A DNA stretch of 64,000 nucleotides from Bradyrhizobium genosp. L (GTDB lineage Bacteria; Pseudomonadota; Alphaproteobacteria; Rhizobiales; Xanthobacteraceae), in NCBI RefSeq assembly GCF_015624485.1, contig NZ_CP061378.1, forward strand, positions 4,650,001 to 4,714,000, in the 5' to 3' direction. Under the pieces are notes generated by a model. The model did no database searches, was not told the origin of the DNA, and saw nothing but the letters and a program-made list of their open reading frames with translations. Below, in pieces: positions 53,441 through 61,934 of the stretch. Position 1 is the first letter of the stretch. Every line of letters starts with the position of its first letter. Both the position numbers and the translations under genes were made by a program.

Positions 53441-54958
53441 ATGGCAACCGATCCGCAGCCCGCGATTGCGATCCGGGGCGTGACCAAACGTTTTCTGAGC
53501 ACGCTCGCCCTTGATGGCGTCGACCTGACGATCGGCCGCGGCGAGATCCATGCGCTGGTCGGCGAGAACGGGGCCGGCAAGTCGACGTTGATCAAGATCC
53601 TCGCGGGCATCTACCCACCCGACGACGGCGAGATCGTCCTCGATGGCCGCAGTCTCAATCCGCACCTCGAGCCCGTACCGATCGCCTTCGTCCATCAGGA
53701 CCTCGGTCTCGTGGACGAGCTCAGCATCGGGGAGAACGTGGCGCTGGTGGCCGGCTTTCCGCGGCGCGGCGGGCTGATCTCCTGGAAAGACGTCTGGCAG
53801 CAGACCGAGCGCATTTATGCCAGCATGGCGATCGATCCTCCCGATCCCCGGGCGCCCGTCGGATCACTGAGCGCTGCCGGCAAGGCCATCCTCGGCATCG
53901 TGCGCGCGCTTTCGCGCGATGCACGGATCGTGGTGCTCGACGAGCCCACCGCATCGCTGCCGGGACCCGACGCATTGCACCTTTTCGAGGTGTTGCGGCG
54001 CCTGCGCGCGTCGGGCACGAGCATCCTGTATGTCAGCCACCGGCTCAACGAACTGTTCGGCCTGGTCGACCGCGTCACAGTACTGCGCGATGGCCGGAAT
54101 GTGAGTTCCAGCCCGATCGAGGGGCTGACCACCGAGACGATCGTGCGCGACATGCTCGGCCGCGACCTGCAGGTCGACCACGTCGCTGCCGCAAGGGCGC
54201 GCGAGGCGGTGCCGCTCCTCACCGTCGAAAACCTGTGCGCCGGCAATCAGGGACCGCTGTCGTTCACGGTCGGCAAGGGCGAGATCGTCGGCCTCGTGGG
54301 GCTGCGCGGCGCCGGACACGAAGTCATCGGCCGTGCGATCTTCGGAGCCCATCCTCACTCCGCCGGCACGATCCGGCTTGCGACAGATACCATTCCTGCC
54401 GATCTGCCGATCAGCGCACGCATCGGCAAGGGCATTGCCTTGCTCGCCGGCAACCGCCTCAGCGAAAGTACGCTTGGCGGCATGTCGGTGCGCGAAAATC
54501 TGTTTCCCAACGTTCGGGCCGTATCAGGCGCACTGTTGAGGCCCATCGATACGGGAGCAGAACTGAAGGCCGTGCGGGATCAACTCGAGCGCTTCGACGT
54601 TCGCCCGCGCAGCGCCGCCGCGCTGATCGACTGGTTGAGCGGCGGAAACCAGCAGAAGATCTTCGTGGGCCGCTGGCTGGCAACGGGCGCGAAGCTGTTC
54701 ATCATGGAGGAGCCGACCGCCGGGGTCGACATCGGCGCAAAAGGCATCATCCATCGCACGCTGCGCAACATCGCAGACGATGGCGCGGCTGTACTGGTCG
54801 TTTCATCCGACTTCGAGGAAGTCGCCGCCCTTTGCGATCGCGCACTGGTGATGGGACGCGGCAAGATCACGTCCGAATTGACCGGCTCGACGCTGACGCT
54901 CGAAGGGCTTCTCACCCGTTCTTCCATGGCGGGCGGTCAGAGCGAGCGGGTGCATTGA
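53441..54958 (+). CDS. Sugar ABC transporter ATP-binding protein (RbsA/MglA type)
   Basis: This 505-residue double ATPase has Walker A VGENGAGKSTL (41-49) and Walker B IVVLDEPTASLP in the first half. The first signature reads LSAAGKAILGIVRAL, a departure from the LSVAQ pattern. The second half has the typical degenerate loop GLRGAGHEVIG and a good signature, SGGNQQKIFVGRWL, with LFIMEEPTAGVDIGAK. This matches carbohydrate uptake 2 (CUT2) importers. Its stop overlaps the permease start (TGATG). Confidence 0.92.
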   Translation: MATDPQPAIAIRGVTKRFLSTLALDGVDLTIGRGEIHALVGENGAGKSTLIKILAGIYPPDDGEIVLDGRSLNPHLEPVPIAFVHQDLGLVDELSIGENVALVAGFPRRGGLISWKDVWQQTERIYASMAIDPPDPRAPVGSLSAAGKAILGIVRALSRDARIVVLDEPTASLPGPDALHLFEVLRRLRASGTSILYVSHRLNELFGLVDRVTVLRDGRNVSSSPIEGLTTETIVRDMLGRDLQVDHVAAARAREAVPLLTVENLCAGNQGPLSFTVGKGEIVGLVGLRGAGHEVIGRAIFGAHPHSAGTIRLATDTIPADLPISARIGKGIALLAGNRLSESTLGGMSVRENLFPNVRAVSGALLRPIDTGAELKAVRDQLERFDVRPRSAAALIDWLSGGNQQKIFVGRWLATGAKLFIMEEPTAGVDIGAKGIIHRTLRNIADDGAAVLVVSSDFEEVAALCDRALVMGRGKITSELTGSTLTLEGLLTRSSMAGGQSERVH

Positions 54959-56016
54959 TGGCAGAGAGGGATATGACGGAGAGCACATTCCAGCACAGCG
55001 CGGCGCAGCCTCCGCGCCAGGCAGCGCCCTCAGGCATGCTATCCAATCTGGTGGCCACTTACGGCCTGGTCTTCGTCTTCGCGCTGGTCATGCTGGTGTT
55101 CGGCGTGCTGAGGCCTTCGAGCTTCTTCAGCGCCATCAACATCAACACGATCCTGGTCAGCCAGTCGGTGACGGCAATGCTGGCGCTCGCGGAAATGGTG
55201 CCGCTCGCCACAAAGCAATTCGACCTGTCGATCGGCTACCACCTTGGCATGGCGCAGGTGCTGGCCGTCGGCTTGCAGGTCAACGAGGGCCTGGGCTGGC
55301 CGGAAGCGGCGGCACTGATCCTTCTGCTGTCGATCATGGTCGGTCTCTGCAACGGCCTGCTGGTCAGCGTCTTCCACATCGACTCCTTCATCGCAACGAT
55401 GGGAACGGGAACGCTGCTGTTTGGCGTGACCAACTGGTATTCCAACGGCGAGCAGATCAGCGGCTTGAATCTTTCGGTCACCTTCACCGACCTCACGCAG
55501 ATCGTCGATGGCATCCCGTTGCCGGCGGTCTATGTCGCAATCATCTCCATCGCGCTGTGGATCGTGACCGAATACCTTCCGATCGGCCGCAATCTCTACG
55601 TGATCGGAGCCAACGTCCGGGCGGCCGAACTCACGGGCATCAACATTCGTCGCCACATCATCGGCGCCTTTGTCGTATCTGGCCTGCTCAGCGGCTTCGC
55701 CGGCATCGTGCTCGGCAGCATTCTGCAAACGGGGACCCCGAGCGTCGGCCCCGAATACCTGCTGCCTGCGTTTGCGGCGACGTTGCTCGGCGCGACCTCG
55801 ATCAAGCTCGGACGCGTCAACGTGATCGGAACGCTGCTGTCGGTGCTGTTGCTGGCCTTTTCCTTCTCGGGAGTCCAGCAGCTCGGAGCGCCGTTCTATA
55901 TCCAGTACTTCTTCAACGGCGGAATTCTCATCGTGGCGGTAGGCCTCTCGGTCTACGCCACGCGACGGCGTCAACGCGCCGCCACGACCACCCGTTCGCC
56001 CAACAACAAGACCTGA
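54958..56016 (+). CDS. Sugar ABC transporter permease (RbsC type)
   Basis: This 352-residue CUT2 permease has about nine to ten membrane helices. The family motif near the middle is IDSFIATMGTGTLLFGVTNW. The C-terminal part has GSILQTGTPSVGPEYLLPAFAATLLGATSI in pieces. The ATG at 54958 overlaps the ATPase stop. A second ATG at 54973 is close to GAGAGGG and cannot be excluded. It is encoded once, so the channel is a homodimer. Confidence 0.92.
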   Translation: MAERDMTESTFQHSAAQPPRQAAPSGMLSNLVATYGLVFVFALVMLVFGVLRPSSFFSAININTILVSQSVTAMLALAEMVPLATKQFDLSIGYHLGMAQVLAVGLQVNEGLGWPEAAALILLLSIMVGLCNGLLVSVFHIDSFIATMGTGTLLFGVTNWYSNGEQISGLNLSVTFTDLTQIVDGIPLPAVYVAIISIALWIVTEYLPIGRNLYVIGANVRAAELTGINIRRHIIGAFVVSGLLSGFAGIVLGSILQTGTPSVGPEYLLPAFAATLLGATSIKLGRVNVIGTLLSVLLLAFSFSGVQQLGAPFYIQYFFNGGILIVAVGLSVYATRRRQRAATTTRSPNNKT

Positions 56017-56043
56017 CAACAGGACCTGACAAGGAGGACGCCC

Positions 56044-56952
56044 ATGGATCCATTCGAGGTCTACGACAAGCGCTTCGCGCAGTACACGATACCAATCGTT
56101 TTCCTGGAGAAGCTGCATACCGGCCTGCGCTGGGCCGAAGGACCGGTCTATTTCGCCGACCAGCGCAGCCTCCTGTTCAGCGACCTGCCGAGCAACCGGA
56201 TGCTGCGTTACGATGAGGAGACCGGGCAGGTCTCGGTGTTCCGCAGCGATTCCAACTTTTCCAACGGCAACACCCGCGACCGCGAAGGACGGCTGGTCAC
56301 CTGCGAGCATCGCGGACGTCGGGTGACGCGGACCGAATATGACGGCACCATCACGGTGCTGGCCGATCGTTACGAAGGCAAGCGGCTCAACTCGCCCAAC
56401 GATATCGTGGTGAAGTCGGATGGCACCGTATGGTTCACCGATCCCACCTACGGCATCAGCGCCGAGTATGAGGGCAGCAAAGCCGAAAGCGAGATCGGCA
56501 GTTGCAACGTCTATCGCTTCGATCCGCGCGACGGGAGCTTGCGTATCGTCGTCGACGATTTCAAGCGACCCAACGGACTTGCATTCTCGCCGGACGAGAA
56601 GATTCTCTATGTTGCGGATTCCGGCTTCTGGCCCAATCCCGACTGGCCTCATCACATCCGGGCCTTCGACGTGGCAGGTGACGGGCAACTACGCAACAGC
56701 CGCGTTCTCGCCGAAATCGCCCCCGGCATCCCGGATGGGTTCCGCGTCGACGTCGACGGGAACGTGTGGACCAGTTCCGGCGATGGCGTGCGTTGCGTCA
56801 CGGCGGGCGGAGATATCATCGGCCGGATTCCCGTGCCGGAGAAGTGCGCCAACGTGTGCTTCGGCGGACCGAAGCGCAATCGCCTCTATATCTGCGGCCA
56901 CACCTCACTCTACGCGATCCATGTGAACACCCGCGGCGCGCAGACGCCCTGA
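56044..56952 (+). CDS. SMP-30/gluconolactonase family protein
   Basis: This 302-residue six-bladed propeller lactonase has metal-site segments WAEGPVYFAD (E32), RLNSPNDIVVKSDGTVWFTD, FKRPNGLAFSPDEK and the C-terminal PDGFRVDVDGNVW. All are conserved. Such enzymes hydrolyse aldonolactones to sugar acids. AAGGAGGACGCCC precedes the ATG. The gene follows the permease by 28 bases, so lactone hydrolysis is probably a step after import of the sugar or its lactone. Confidence 0.92.
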   Translation: MDPFEVYDKRFAQYTIPIVFLEKLHTGLRWAEGPVYFADQRSLLFSDLPSNRMLRYDEETGQVSVFRSDSNFSNGNTRDREGRLVTCEHRGRRVTRTEYDGTITVLADRYEGKRLNSPNDIVVKSDGTVWFTDPTYGISAEYEGSKAESEIGSCNVYRFDPRDGSLRIVVDDFKRPNGLAFSPDEKILYVADSGFWPNPDWPHHIRAFDVAGDGQLRNSRVLAEIAPGIPDGFRVDVDGNVWTSSGDGVRCVTAGGDIIGRIPVPEKCANVCFGGPKRNRLYICGHTSLYAIHVNTRGAQTP

Positions 56953-56982
56953 GCGCCTCCGCGTTACAATCAGGATAAATTC

Positions 56983-57945
56983 ATGACACGGATTGCATTG
57001 ATCGGGGCCGGCGTCGTCGGCTCCTCATGGTCGCTCGTCTTCGCAAGAGCCGGCTTCGAGGTCGTCGTCTACGACGCCGATTCCAACTCTGCTGCGCGCG
57101 TACCGGACTTCGTGCGGACGGCAGCGGCCGGCCTCGAGGCGCTTGGCCTCACTCTGCCCGATCCTGCCGAGACGATCGCCGCGCGGGTCAGGTCGACGAA
57201 GAGTATCGAGGAAGCGCTCGCTGGCGTGGACTACGTTCAGGAAAGCGTGCCCGAGCGGCTTCCGATCAAGATCGAGCTCTACAAGACGCTCGACGCGCTG
57301 GCCGGGCCACAGGTTGTTCTCGCGAGCTCCACGTCCGGTCTCCCCGCCTCCGCTTTCACCGAGACGATGGCAACGCGCGAGCGTTGCCTCGTCGTCCATC
57401 CGATCAATCCGCCCCACCTCATCCCACTGGTGGAGATCGTGCCGTCGCCCTGGACGAAACCCGATGTCGTGGAGCGCGCCCGAACGCTGATGCTGCGCAT
57501 CGGCCAGTCCCCGATCCAGCTCAGGCGCGAGATCAGCGGCTTCGTGGTCAACCGCCTGCAGAGCGCGCTGCTCGGCGAAGCCTTCCGTTTGGTGGAAGAC
57601 GGTATCGTGAACGCGGAAGAGGTCGACCGCGCCATTGCCGACGGCCTCGGCTTGCGCTGGAGCTTTATGGGTCCATTCCAGACCATCGATCTCAACGCCA
57701 AGACCGGCATCGCGGAATATTGCCGCAACCTGGGTCCGATGTATCACGGCCTTGCCAAGGAACAGGCGGATCCACGGCCCTGGTCCGACGCGCTGGTCGC
57801 AACGATCGAAGACACGCTGCGCAAGCAGACGTCAGCCGAGGACATTCCAGCGAAGCAGCGATGGCGCGACAATTTCCTCGCCAAACTGGTCGACTTCAAG
57901 AGCCGCTTGACCGTTGCAGCGGCCGGATCGTCCGACGCTTCGTGA
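56983..57945 (+). CDS. 3-hydroxyacyl-CoA dehydrogenase-type enzyme, L-gulonate 3-dehydrogenase-like
   Basis: This 320-residue NAD enzyme has the nucleotide-binding start IALIGAGVVGSSWSLVFARA (about 4-23). The catalytic region is ERCLVVHPINPPHLIPLVEIV (in two parts, His near 137 and Asn near 140-188). ISGFVVNRLQSALLGEAFRL follows. The HPINPPHLIPLVE sequence is that of lambda-crystallin/L-gulonate 3-dehydrogenase rather than of fatty-acid enzymes. With the lactonase it suggests oxidation of a 3-hydroxy sugar acid to a 3-keto acid. Last gene of the operon. Substrate is inference. Confidence 0.85.
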   Translation: MTRIALIGAGVVGSSWSLVFARAGFEVVVYDADSNSAARVPDFVRTAAAGLEALGLTLPDPAETIAARVRSTKSIEEALAGVDYVQESVPERLPIKIELYKTLDALAGPQVVLASSTSGLPASAFTETMATRERCLVVHPINPPHLIPLVEIVPSPWTKPDVVERARTLMLRIGQSPIQLRREISGFVVNRLQSALLGEAFRLVEDGIVNAEEVDRAIADGLGLRWSFMGPFQTIDLNAKTGIAEYCRNLGPMYHGLAKEQADPRPWSDALVATIEDTLRKQTSAEDIPAKQRWRDNFLAKLVDFKSRLTVAAAGSSDAS

Positions 57946-58012
57946 GGCGCACGCTTCGCTGATTTCCCATACGCTTCAGGCACAACCGAGGCCGGCGCGA
58001 CGAGCCTCGTCT

Positions 58013-58999
58013 TCATCGAACAGCAGTCTGGCCCGCCATCTGCTGAATGTTGATGACGACGAACTCGGCCAGCTTGAACGCTGCAAGTCCGACCTGCACA
58101 TTCACCACGCCGCGATCGACGTCGTCCTGTGTCGTGACCGTGCGGTCGCATTTGACAAAGTAAGCATCGCTCGGTGACGCGCCCTGGAAGGCGCCCTGCC
58201 GAAACAGGATTTGCATGAGCGCGCCGACGTTGAGCCGGATCTGAGCCCACAGCGGCTCATCGTTGGGCTCGAACACGACCCATTGCAAACCCCGATAGAG
58301 GCTCTCCTCGATGAACAATGCGGTGCGCCGGACGGGGATATATTTGTAGTCGTCGGCGAGCTGATCGGCGCCGCGCAGCGTGCGGGCTCCCCACACCACG
58401 TACCCCGCGGTCGGAAAGAAACGCAGGCAATTGAGCCCGAGCTGATTCAACTGACCGTTCTCCGCGTCGGTCACGACCGTCGTCAATTGGGAAGCGCCGT
58501 TGAGCGTGGCATCGAGGCCCGCAGGCGCCTTCCAGACTCCCCGTGCCGCATCGGTCCGCGCGAAGACGCCGGCGATCGCGCCACTCGGCGCGAAGTCCTC
58601 GACCTCATCGTTGTGCAGCGGATTGGGCATCCTGGCTTTTTCGAGCGCATAGAGACCTTACTTGGCGGCCTGTGCCTGGGCCGGGTTGAAGCTGTCCTTC
58701 AAGGTCAGCGGCAGGCCATCGGAGGCTGCCATCGCGGTCTTTGCCGCAGCAAGCGCCTGCCGGGCGTTGTCGATGTCTGCCTGCACCGGCGGGGTGCCCG
58801 CATTGGCTGCGGCGAGCTGCTTTTCGCCCTTGGTGACGTCGTCATCGGCGGCAGCGACAACGGGCAACGGGTTGGGAGGCCAGGCGCCACGCCAGCGCAC
58901 CAGTCGAGATTGCGCCTGCACGCGACCGCCCGTGATCGCATGAACGCCATCAGGTATTTCCTGAATGAAAACGCCGGGAGAGCTGACGTGATCAGGCAT
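58013..58999 (-). pseudogene. Decayed copy of the tail sheath gene
   Basis: Relative to the sheath gene at 49104-50777 this copy keeps the first 24 codons (PDHVSSPGVFIQEIPDGVHA). It jumps to the equivalent of residue 179 (QAQSRLVRWRGAWPPNPLPV) and has an in-frame TAA at 58660-58658, where the intact gene has a His codon. It then resumes and jumps again from about residue 275 to 356 (NPLHNDEVEDFAPSGA). The C-terminal 200 codons remain open. The frame is kept through both deletions. About 35 bp beyond the stop also match the downstream flank of the intact copy. Confidence 0.9.
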
Positions 59000-59035
59000 C
59001 GGACGCCGTCCACCTGTCGACCTGACCTCCGGCGT

Positions 59036-59290
59036 CTAACGCCGCATCGTCCCCTTTGTGCAACCGGAATATGTCTGCTCACAATCCGACTTGCACTGTT
59101 TCAATGTTTCTCCGGTCAATTGGCCATGTGCCGCGAATTCGTTGCAGTGGCGTTTGCACACACAAGAACCGTTAGACACGCGGTTCGTTGTACCCTGATC
59201 ATAAGGCCTGGTTACCGATGTCGCGTTACCGGGAAACGTCGCCCCGAACGAAACGAGGAGCACGAACACGACAATCATCGCCCTGATCAT
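59036..59290 (-). CDS. Small secreted cysteine-rich protein
   Basis: The 84-residue product has a signal peptide (IRAMIVVFVLLVSFGATF) and a mature part of about 60 residues with six cysteines (NGSCVCKRHCNEF, LKQCKSDCEQTYSGC), an even number suited to three disulfides. GGAGTGAAGA precedes the ATG. I know no family. It lies just beyond the sheath pseudogene. Confidence 0.62.
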   Translation of the reverse strand: MIRAMIVVFVLLVSFGATFPGNATSVTRPYDQGTTNRVSNGSCVCKRHCNEFAAHGQLTGETLKQCKSDCEQTYSGCTKGTMRR

Positions 59291-59304
59291 TTCTTCACTC
59301 CGAA

Positions 59305-59700
59305 ATGGATGTCGATGAAAGTCTGCCCGACCTCGAACGTAATCGTCAAGGTACGATTACAATCTACAGCTGCGTCAGCCACTGCGCCTGCCTTTTCACC
59401 CAGCGAGTTGCTTCAGCGTACTACTGCCGACCACAAACGTTTGGGGGCCTCCAACTTTTAGCGATTCCGGGGCTCCAACCGGCCCATGGGAAAAATTCGC
59501 GTATCCGCACGGGACCGATCCGACGCCGGGTCATCCAGATCGAAACACTTGAAGTACGGCTGACAGAGCAAGCAAAGGACTTGCGCGAACGCGCTTCGGC
59601 GCTTCCTGCCGGTGTCGAGAGACAGGCCCTCCTTCGACTGGCGCGGCAAGCCGATGCTGGCGCGCAAATGACTAAGTGGCTGACCGCAGAGCGGGATTGA
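59305..59700 (+). CDS. Hypothetical protein, helical C-terminus, start uncertain
   Basis: Only the last 60 or so residues look real: LEVRLTEQAKDLRERASALP and VERQALLRLARQADAGAQMT form a charged helical pattern familiar from small Bradyrhizobium proteins of unknown function. The region upstream to ATG 59305 is compositionally odd and may not be translated. A shorter start or a truncated N terminus is likely. Confidence 0.4.
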   Translation: MDVDESLPDLERNRQGTITIYSCVSHCACLFTQRVASAYYCRPQTFGGLQLLAIPGLQPAHGKNSRIRTGPIRRRVIQIETLEVRLTEQAKDLRERASALPAGVERQALLRLARQADAGAQMTKWLTAERD

Positions 59701-60131
59701 GATTGGCGAACTGGCTGCGGCGCCCCTGTCTTAGGGCATGCCGATCACTCGAGGGGGTATCAGGTTCCCGTCAGCTTCAGTGCATATCCCTTTCCGAAGA
59801 ATCATCGATTCCCTGCGGATGGTATGCTGCAGAGCTGAAAGAATTCGCGCTGGTCGGACGGCGACGATCTCGCATTGTTGACGCTGTGCGAGCAGCCAAA
59901 TTCCACCTCTTCGAGATTGCGCGAGCGCTCGATCGAACCGAAGCTGCGGCGACCCTTCGCTTGGCGTCATTGATCAGCCGGCTGGCTAGCGCGGGGTTGT
60001 TGCTTCCGCCCGAACAATTGCATCATCAAGACCGCCCGCCCGCACTCTTCGGGCTTCGGCGAGGCAGCCTTCGCTCACTTTACTCCGATGGAGGTCTGCT
60101 GGCTTGCCAAGCCGTAGCTCGCGACGCGAGC
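59701..60131. other. 430-bp stretch left of the tRNA-Tyr element, no supported gene
   Basis: Several readings cross this stretch but none has a ribosome site or recognisable sequence. Near its right end CAGCCTTCGCTC (60067-60078) and GAGCGAAGGCTG (60129-60140) form a perfect 12-bp inverted repeat. The right arm runs into the left attachment repeat, so it is probably the original sequence flanking the tRNA-Tyr gene. Confidence 0.6.
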
Positions 60132-60154
60132 GAAGGCTGGTGGGGGAAGAAGGA
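60132..60154. repeat. Left attachment repeat (attL)
   Basis: This is the distal copy of the 23-bp repeat. After the last shared base it reads GTAGAATAG, whereas the tRNA copy continues CTCGAACC. Upstream it joins the inverted-repeat arm GAGCGAAGGCTG that is expected beyond the tRNA in an uninterrupted chromosome. Confidence 0.8.
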
Positions 60155-60340
60155 GTAGAATAGTAAAACAAATCCAAGGCCTTAGTTCAAAGGTGCGGGC
60201 GACAAATACATATTGATTTCTCAATGTTAATTTGCTCGCTCCCCGTACCGACGATTACGAGTTGTGGATTGCGGTAGTAACTCCGGATGCCCTCGCGAAT
60301 CACGGGTATCTTCCTCCCCTCACTCGCAAAGGGGGAATCA

Positions 60341-60475
60341 ATGACCACATCTAAGCGCGACGCGTCCAAAGCATCGAAATTGCTCCGCACGAGCAAGAGC
60401 CCGACCGTCAAATCCGTAGCCGGATCGGATCTGGCTCAAGCGAAGCACAAGCCGAAAAAGAAACCAAGCAAATGA
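60341..60475 (+). CDS. Small basic Ser/Lys-rich protein
   Basis: The 44-residue product starts MTTSKRDASKASKLLRTSKS, contains KSVAGSDLAQAKHKP and ends in a lysine run. Its type (a repeated ASK-LLR...KSVA-SDLAQ pattern) is familiar as a short orphan protein beside integrases and mobile genes in rhizobia; function unknown. GGGGGAATCA precedes the ATG. Its stop overlaps the next start (ATGA). Confidence 0.68.
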   Translation: MTTSKRDASKASKLLRTSKSPTVKSVAGSDLAQAKHKPKKKPSK

Positions 60476-60744
60476 CAACAACTCATCGAATCATCTGCGC
60501 GGCCTGCAGAGTAGACTTGAACGGACCAGAGGATCCGAGCCCCGCCGATATCTGCTCATGTCCGCAATGCGGCGTCAGCGACACCTACGCCAATATAATC
60601 GAAGAAGTAAAAGCGTATGCAACGGAGCATGTTGCTCGAGGTCTTCAGTCGCAGATGAAAGATATCGTGGCCGGTTCCAAGTCGATGACCTACAAACCAG
60701 GGCACATCGAAACTCGAAACTATCGTTTCGTCCTGTCGGAGTGA
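60472..60744 (+). CDS. Small zinc-ribbon-like protein
   Basis: The 90-residue product has CAAC near residues 9-12 and CSCPQCG near 29-35, a C-x2-C ... C-x2-C zinc ribbon, followed by a helical segment (YANIIEEVKAYATEHVARGL). It overlaps the previous gene by 4 bp. Zinc-ribbon proteins of this size often bind nucleic acid or another protein. No family match is recognised. Confidence 0.68.
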   Translation: MTTTHRIICAACRVDLNGPEDPSPADICSCPQCGVSDTYANIIEEVKAYATEHVARGLQSQMKDIVAGSKSMTYKPGHIETRNYRFVLSE

Positions 60745-60751
60745 TGCTCTT

Positions 60752-60889
60752 ATGGCAAGCGACAATAGTGAGACCGAAAAGCTGCGGAAGGAATTTGAGA
60801 CTTACAAGCGCGAGGTGGAGAAAGCGTTCGTCAATCTCACGAAGCGAATTGAGACGCTGGAACGACGAGACCAGTTCAAAGGCCGATAG
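60752..60889 (+). CDS. 45-residue coiled-coil protein
   Basis: ATG 60752 begins MASDNSETEKLRKEFETYKR, and the frame stays open to TAG at 60887-60889. The body (LRKEFETYKREVEKAFVNLT, then KRIETLERR) is one continuous charged heptad helix. It starts seven bases after the stop of the zinc-ribbon gene, so the three small genes are probably one message. Function unknown. Confidence 0.6.
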   Translation: MASDNSETEKLRKEFETYKREVEKAFVNLTKRIETLERRDQFKGR

Positions 60890-60969
60890 CGGAGCGCGAC
60901 GATCCAATCCCGGCGGCGCGAGCGTGTGCCGCCGGAGTTATGTTATCGGCTTTTCCGTGGATACACGTC

Positions 60970-61623
60970 ATGTCGAAAACCAAAATCGAGGAAAAGTACT
61001 GGGGTAAATACATCCCCATCGTTCTGTATTGGGATGACGTCTCCGATATTTTCGAGCTTCTACAGGCGAACACCAAGAACGTCGAACTAGAGACAACGAC
61101 CTACAAGTTCGGGACCTTGGCGGCGGCCAAGGAGCATTTTGGCGAGGCGCCGCAGTTTGACGTAAAGCTTACGTCGACATCACCATATTGCTCAATCGAA
61201 CCTGGAAGGCTGTACGTAGGATCAGGACCAACGTCCGCCGTTTTATTTTTGGGTATTGATCGCATCCTCAAGGACAGCCAGCGACGACCGCGCTGGCTTT
61301 ACAACGCTTGGATCGTCGTTCCTCTTTTGACGATCATGGGCTTCGCAGGTTTTGCTCCGTTCGACGAAACCCTGAAGGTCGTCGTACTGGCCGTGCAACT
61401 CACACTCTTGCTGGCATACGCCTGTGCAACGTATATTTCCATCCGACGCTGCATTGTCGTGCACCCACAGCGGAGAGCAGATGTTCGCGGATTCTTCCAA
61501 CGGAATAAGGATCAGCTCCTGATGTATGCCATAACGGGCGTGATTGGCGCTCTTGTAGGATTCGGCATCAGCCAGATCAAAGATCGATACTTCCCGGCTA
61601 TCACCCAGTCGATGAAGCCCTAG
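60970..61623 (+). CDS. Unknown membrane protein of the tRNA-Tyr element
   Basis: The 217-residue product has a soluble N-terminal region of about 105 residues (KYWGKYIPIVLYWDDVSDIF, FGEAPQFDVKLTSTSPYCSI) and then three membrane helices at about 109-130, 134-158 and 183-202. I do not recognise a family. The soluble-sensor plus membrane-effector layout is seen in several defence systems, but that is only analogy. A start ten codons upstream (ATG 60940, after CCGGAG) is equally possible. Its G+C is below that of the flanking chromosome. Confidence 0.72.
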   Translation: MSKTKIEEKYWGKYIPIVLYWDDVSDIFELLQANTKNVELETTTYKFGTLAAAKEHFGEAPQFDVKLTSTSPYCSIEPGRLYVGSGPTSAVLFLGIDRILKDSQRRPRWLYNAWIVVPLLTIMGFAGFAPFDETLKVVVLAVQLTLLLAYACATYISIRRCIVVHPQRRADVRGFFQRNKDQLLMYAITGVIGALVGFGISQIKDRYFPAITQSMKP

Positions 61624-61934
61624 CGCCCCGACTTCACACCGCCAAACAACGCATCGAAAAGTTGCGGTGAGAGTGGCCGGCTGCTGACCGCGGGTTTGTT
61701 GGGATCCTGTACTCTCTCCGCGCATTCCTTCAAAAACGCTTCATCGAGCGCGCGGATCACGTCTAGTTCGAACGGCCGCACCGGCTCACGTCGCATTAGT
61801 GACCAGGCTTCAATTTCCCCGTAACTGATCGGCGCTGGTCCCATCCCGCCGCCACGAGTGCGGTTGAGGTCCAGAAAGATGCCCCAAACGCGTCGGCCGG
61901 CCACAGGAATCTCAGGACCGTCTTTGGCGGCCAT
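61620..61934 (-). CDS. Phage-related protein, tail-assembly-chaperone-like
   Basis: The 104-residue product starts MAAKDGPEIPVAGRRVWGIF. Its core is PAPISYGEIEAWSLMRREPV and RPFELDVIRALDEAFLKECA, a sequence type seen in prophage and gene-transfer-agent tail regions of alphaproteobacteria. It overlaps the stop of the membrane protein gene and the first 56 bases of the integrase gene on the opposite strand. As a lone tail gene it is probably a relic of a larger phage. Confidence 0.6.
   Translation of the reverse strand: MAAKDGPEIPVAGRRVWGIFLDLNRTRGGGMGPAPISYGEIEAWSLMRREPVRPFELDVIRALDEAFLKECAERVQDPNKPAVSSRPLSPQLFDALFGGVKSGR

Noticed and set aside
55039..56688. A 549-codon minus-strand open frame
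   Set aside because: It lies antisense to the ABC permease and lactonase genes, which are both clear. Its sequence is low-complexity (Asp/Arg/Glu-rich) as expected of an antisense frame.
59676..60158. A 160-codon plus-strand gene just left of the tRNA-Tyr element
   Set aside because: No ribosome site, no recognised motif, and its 3' part runs through the inverted repeat and attachment site.
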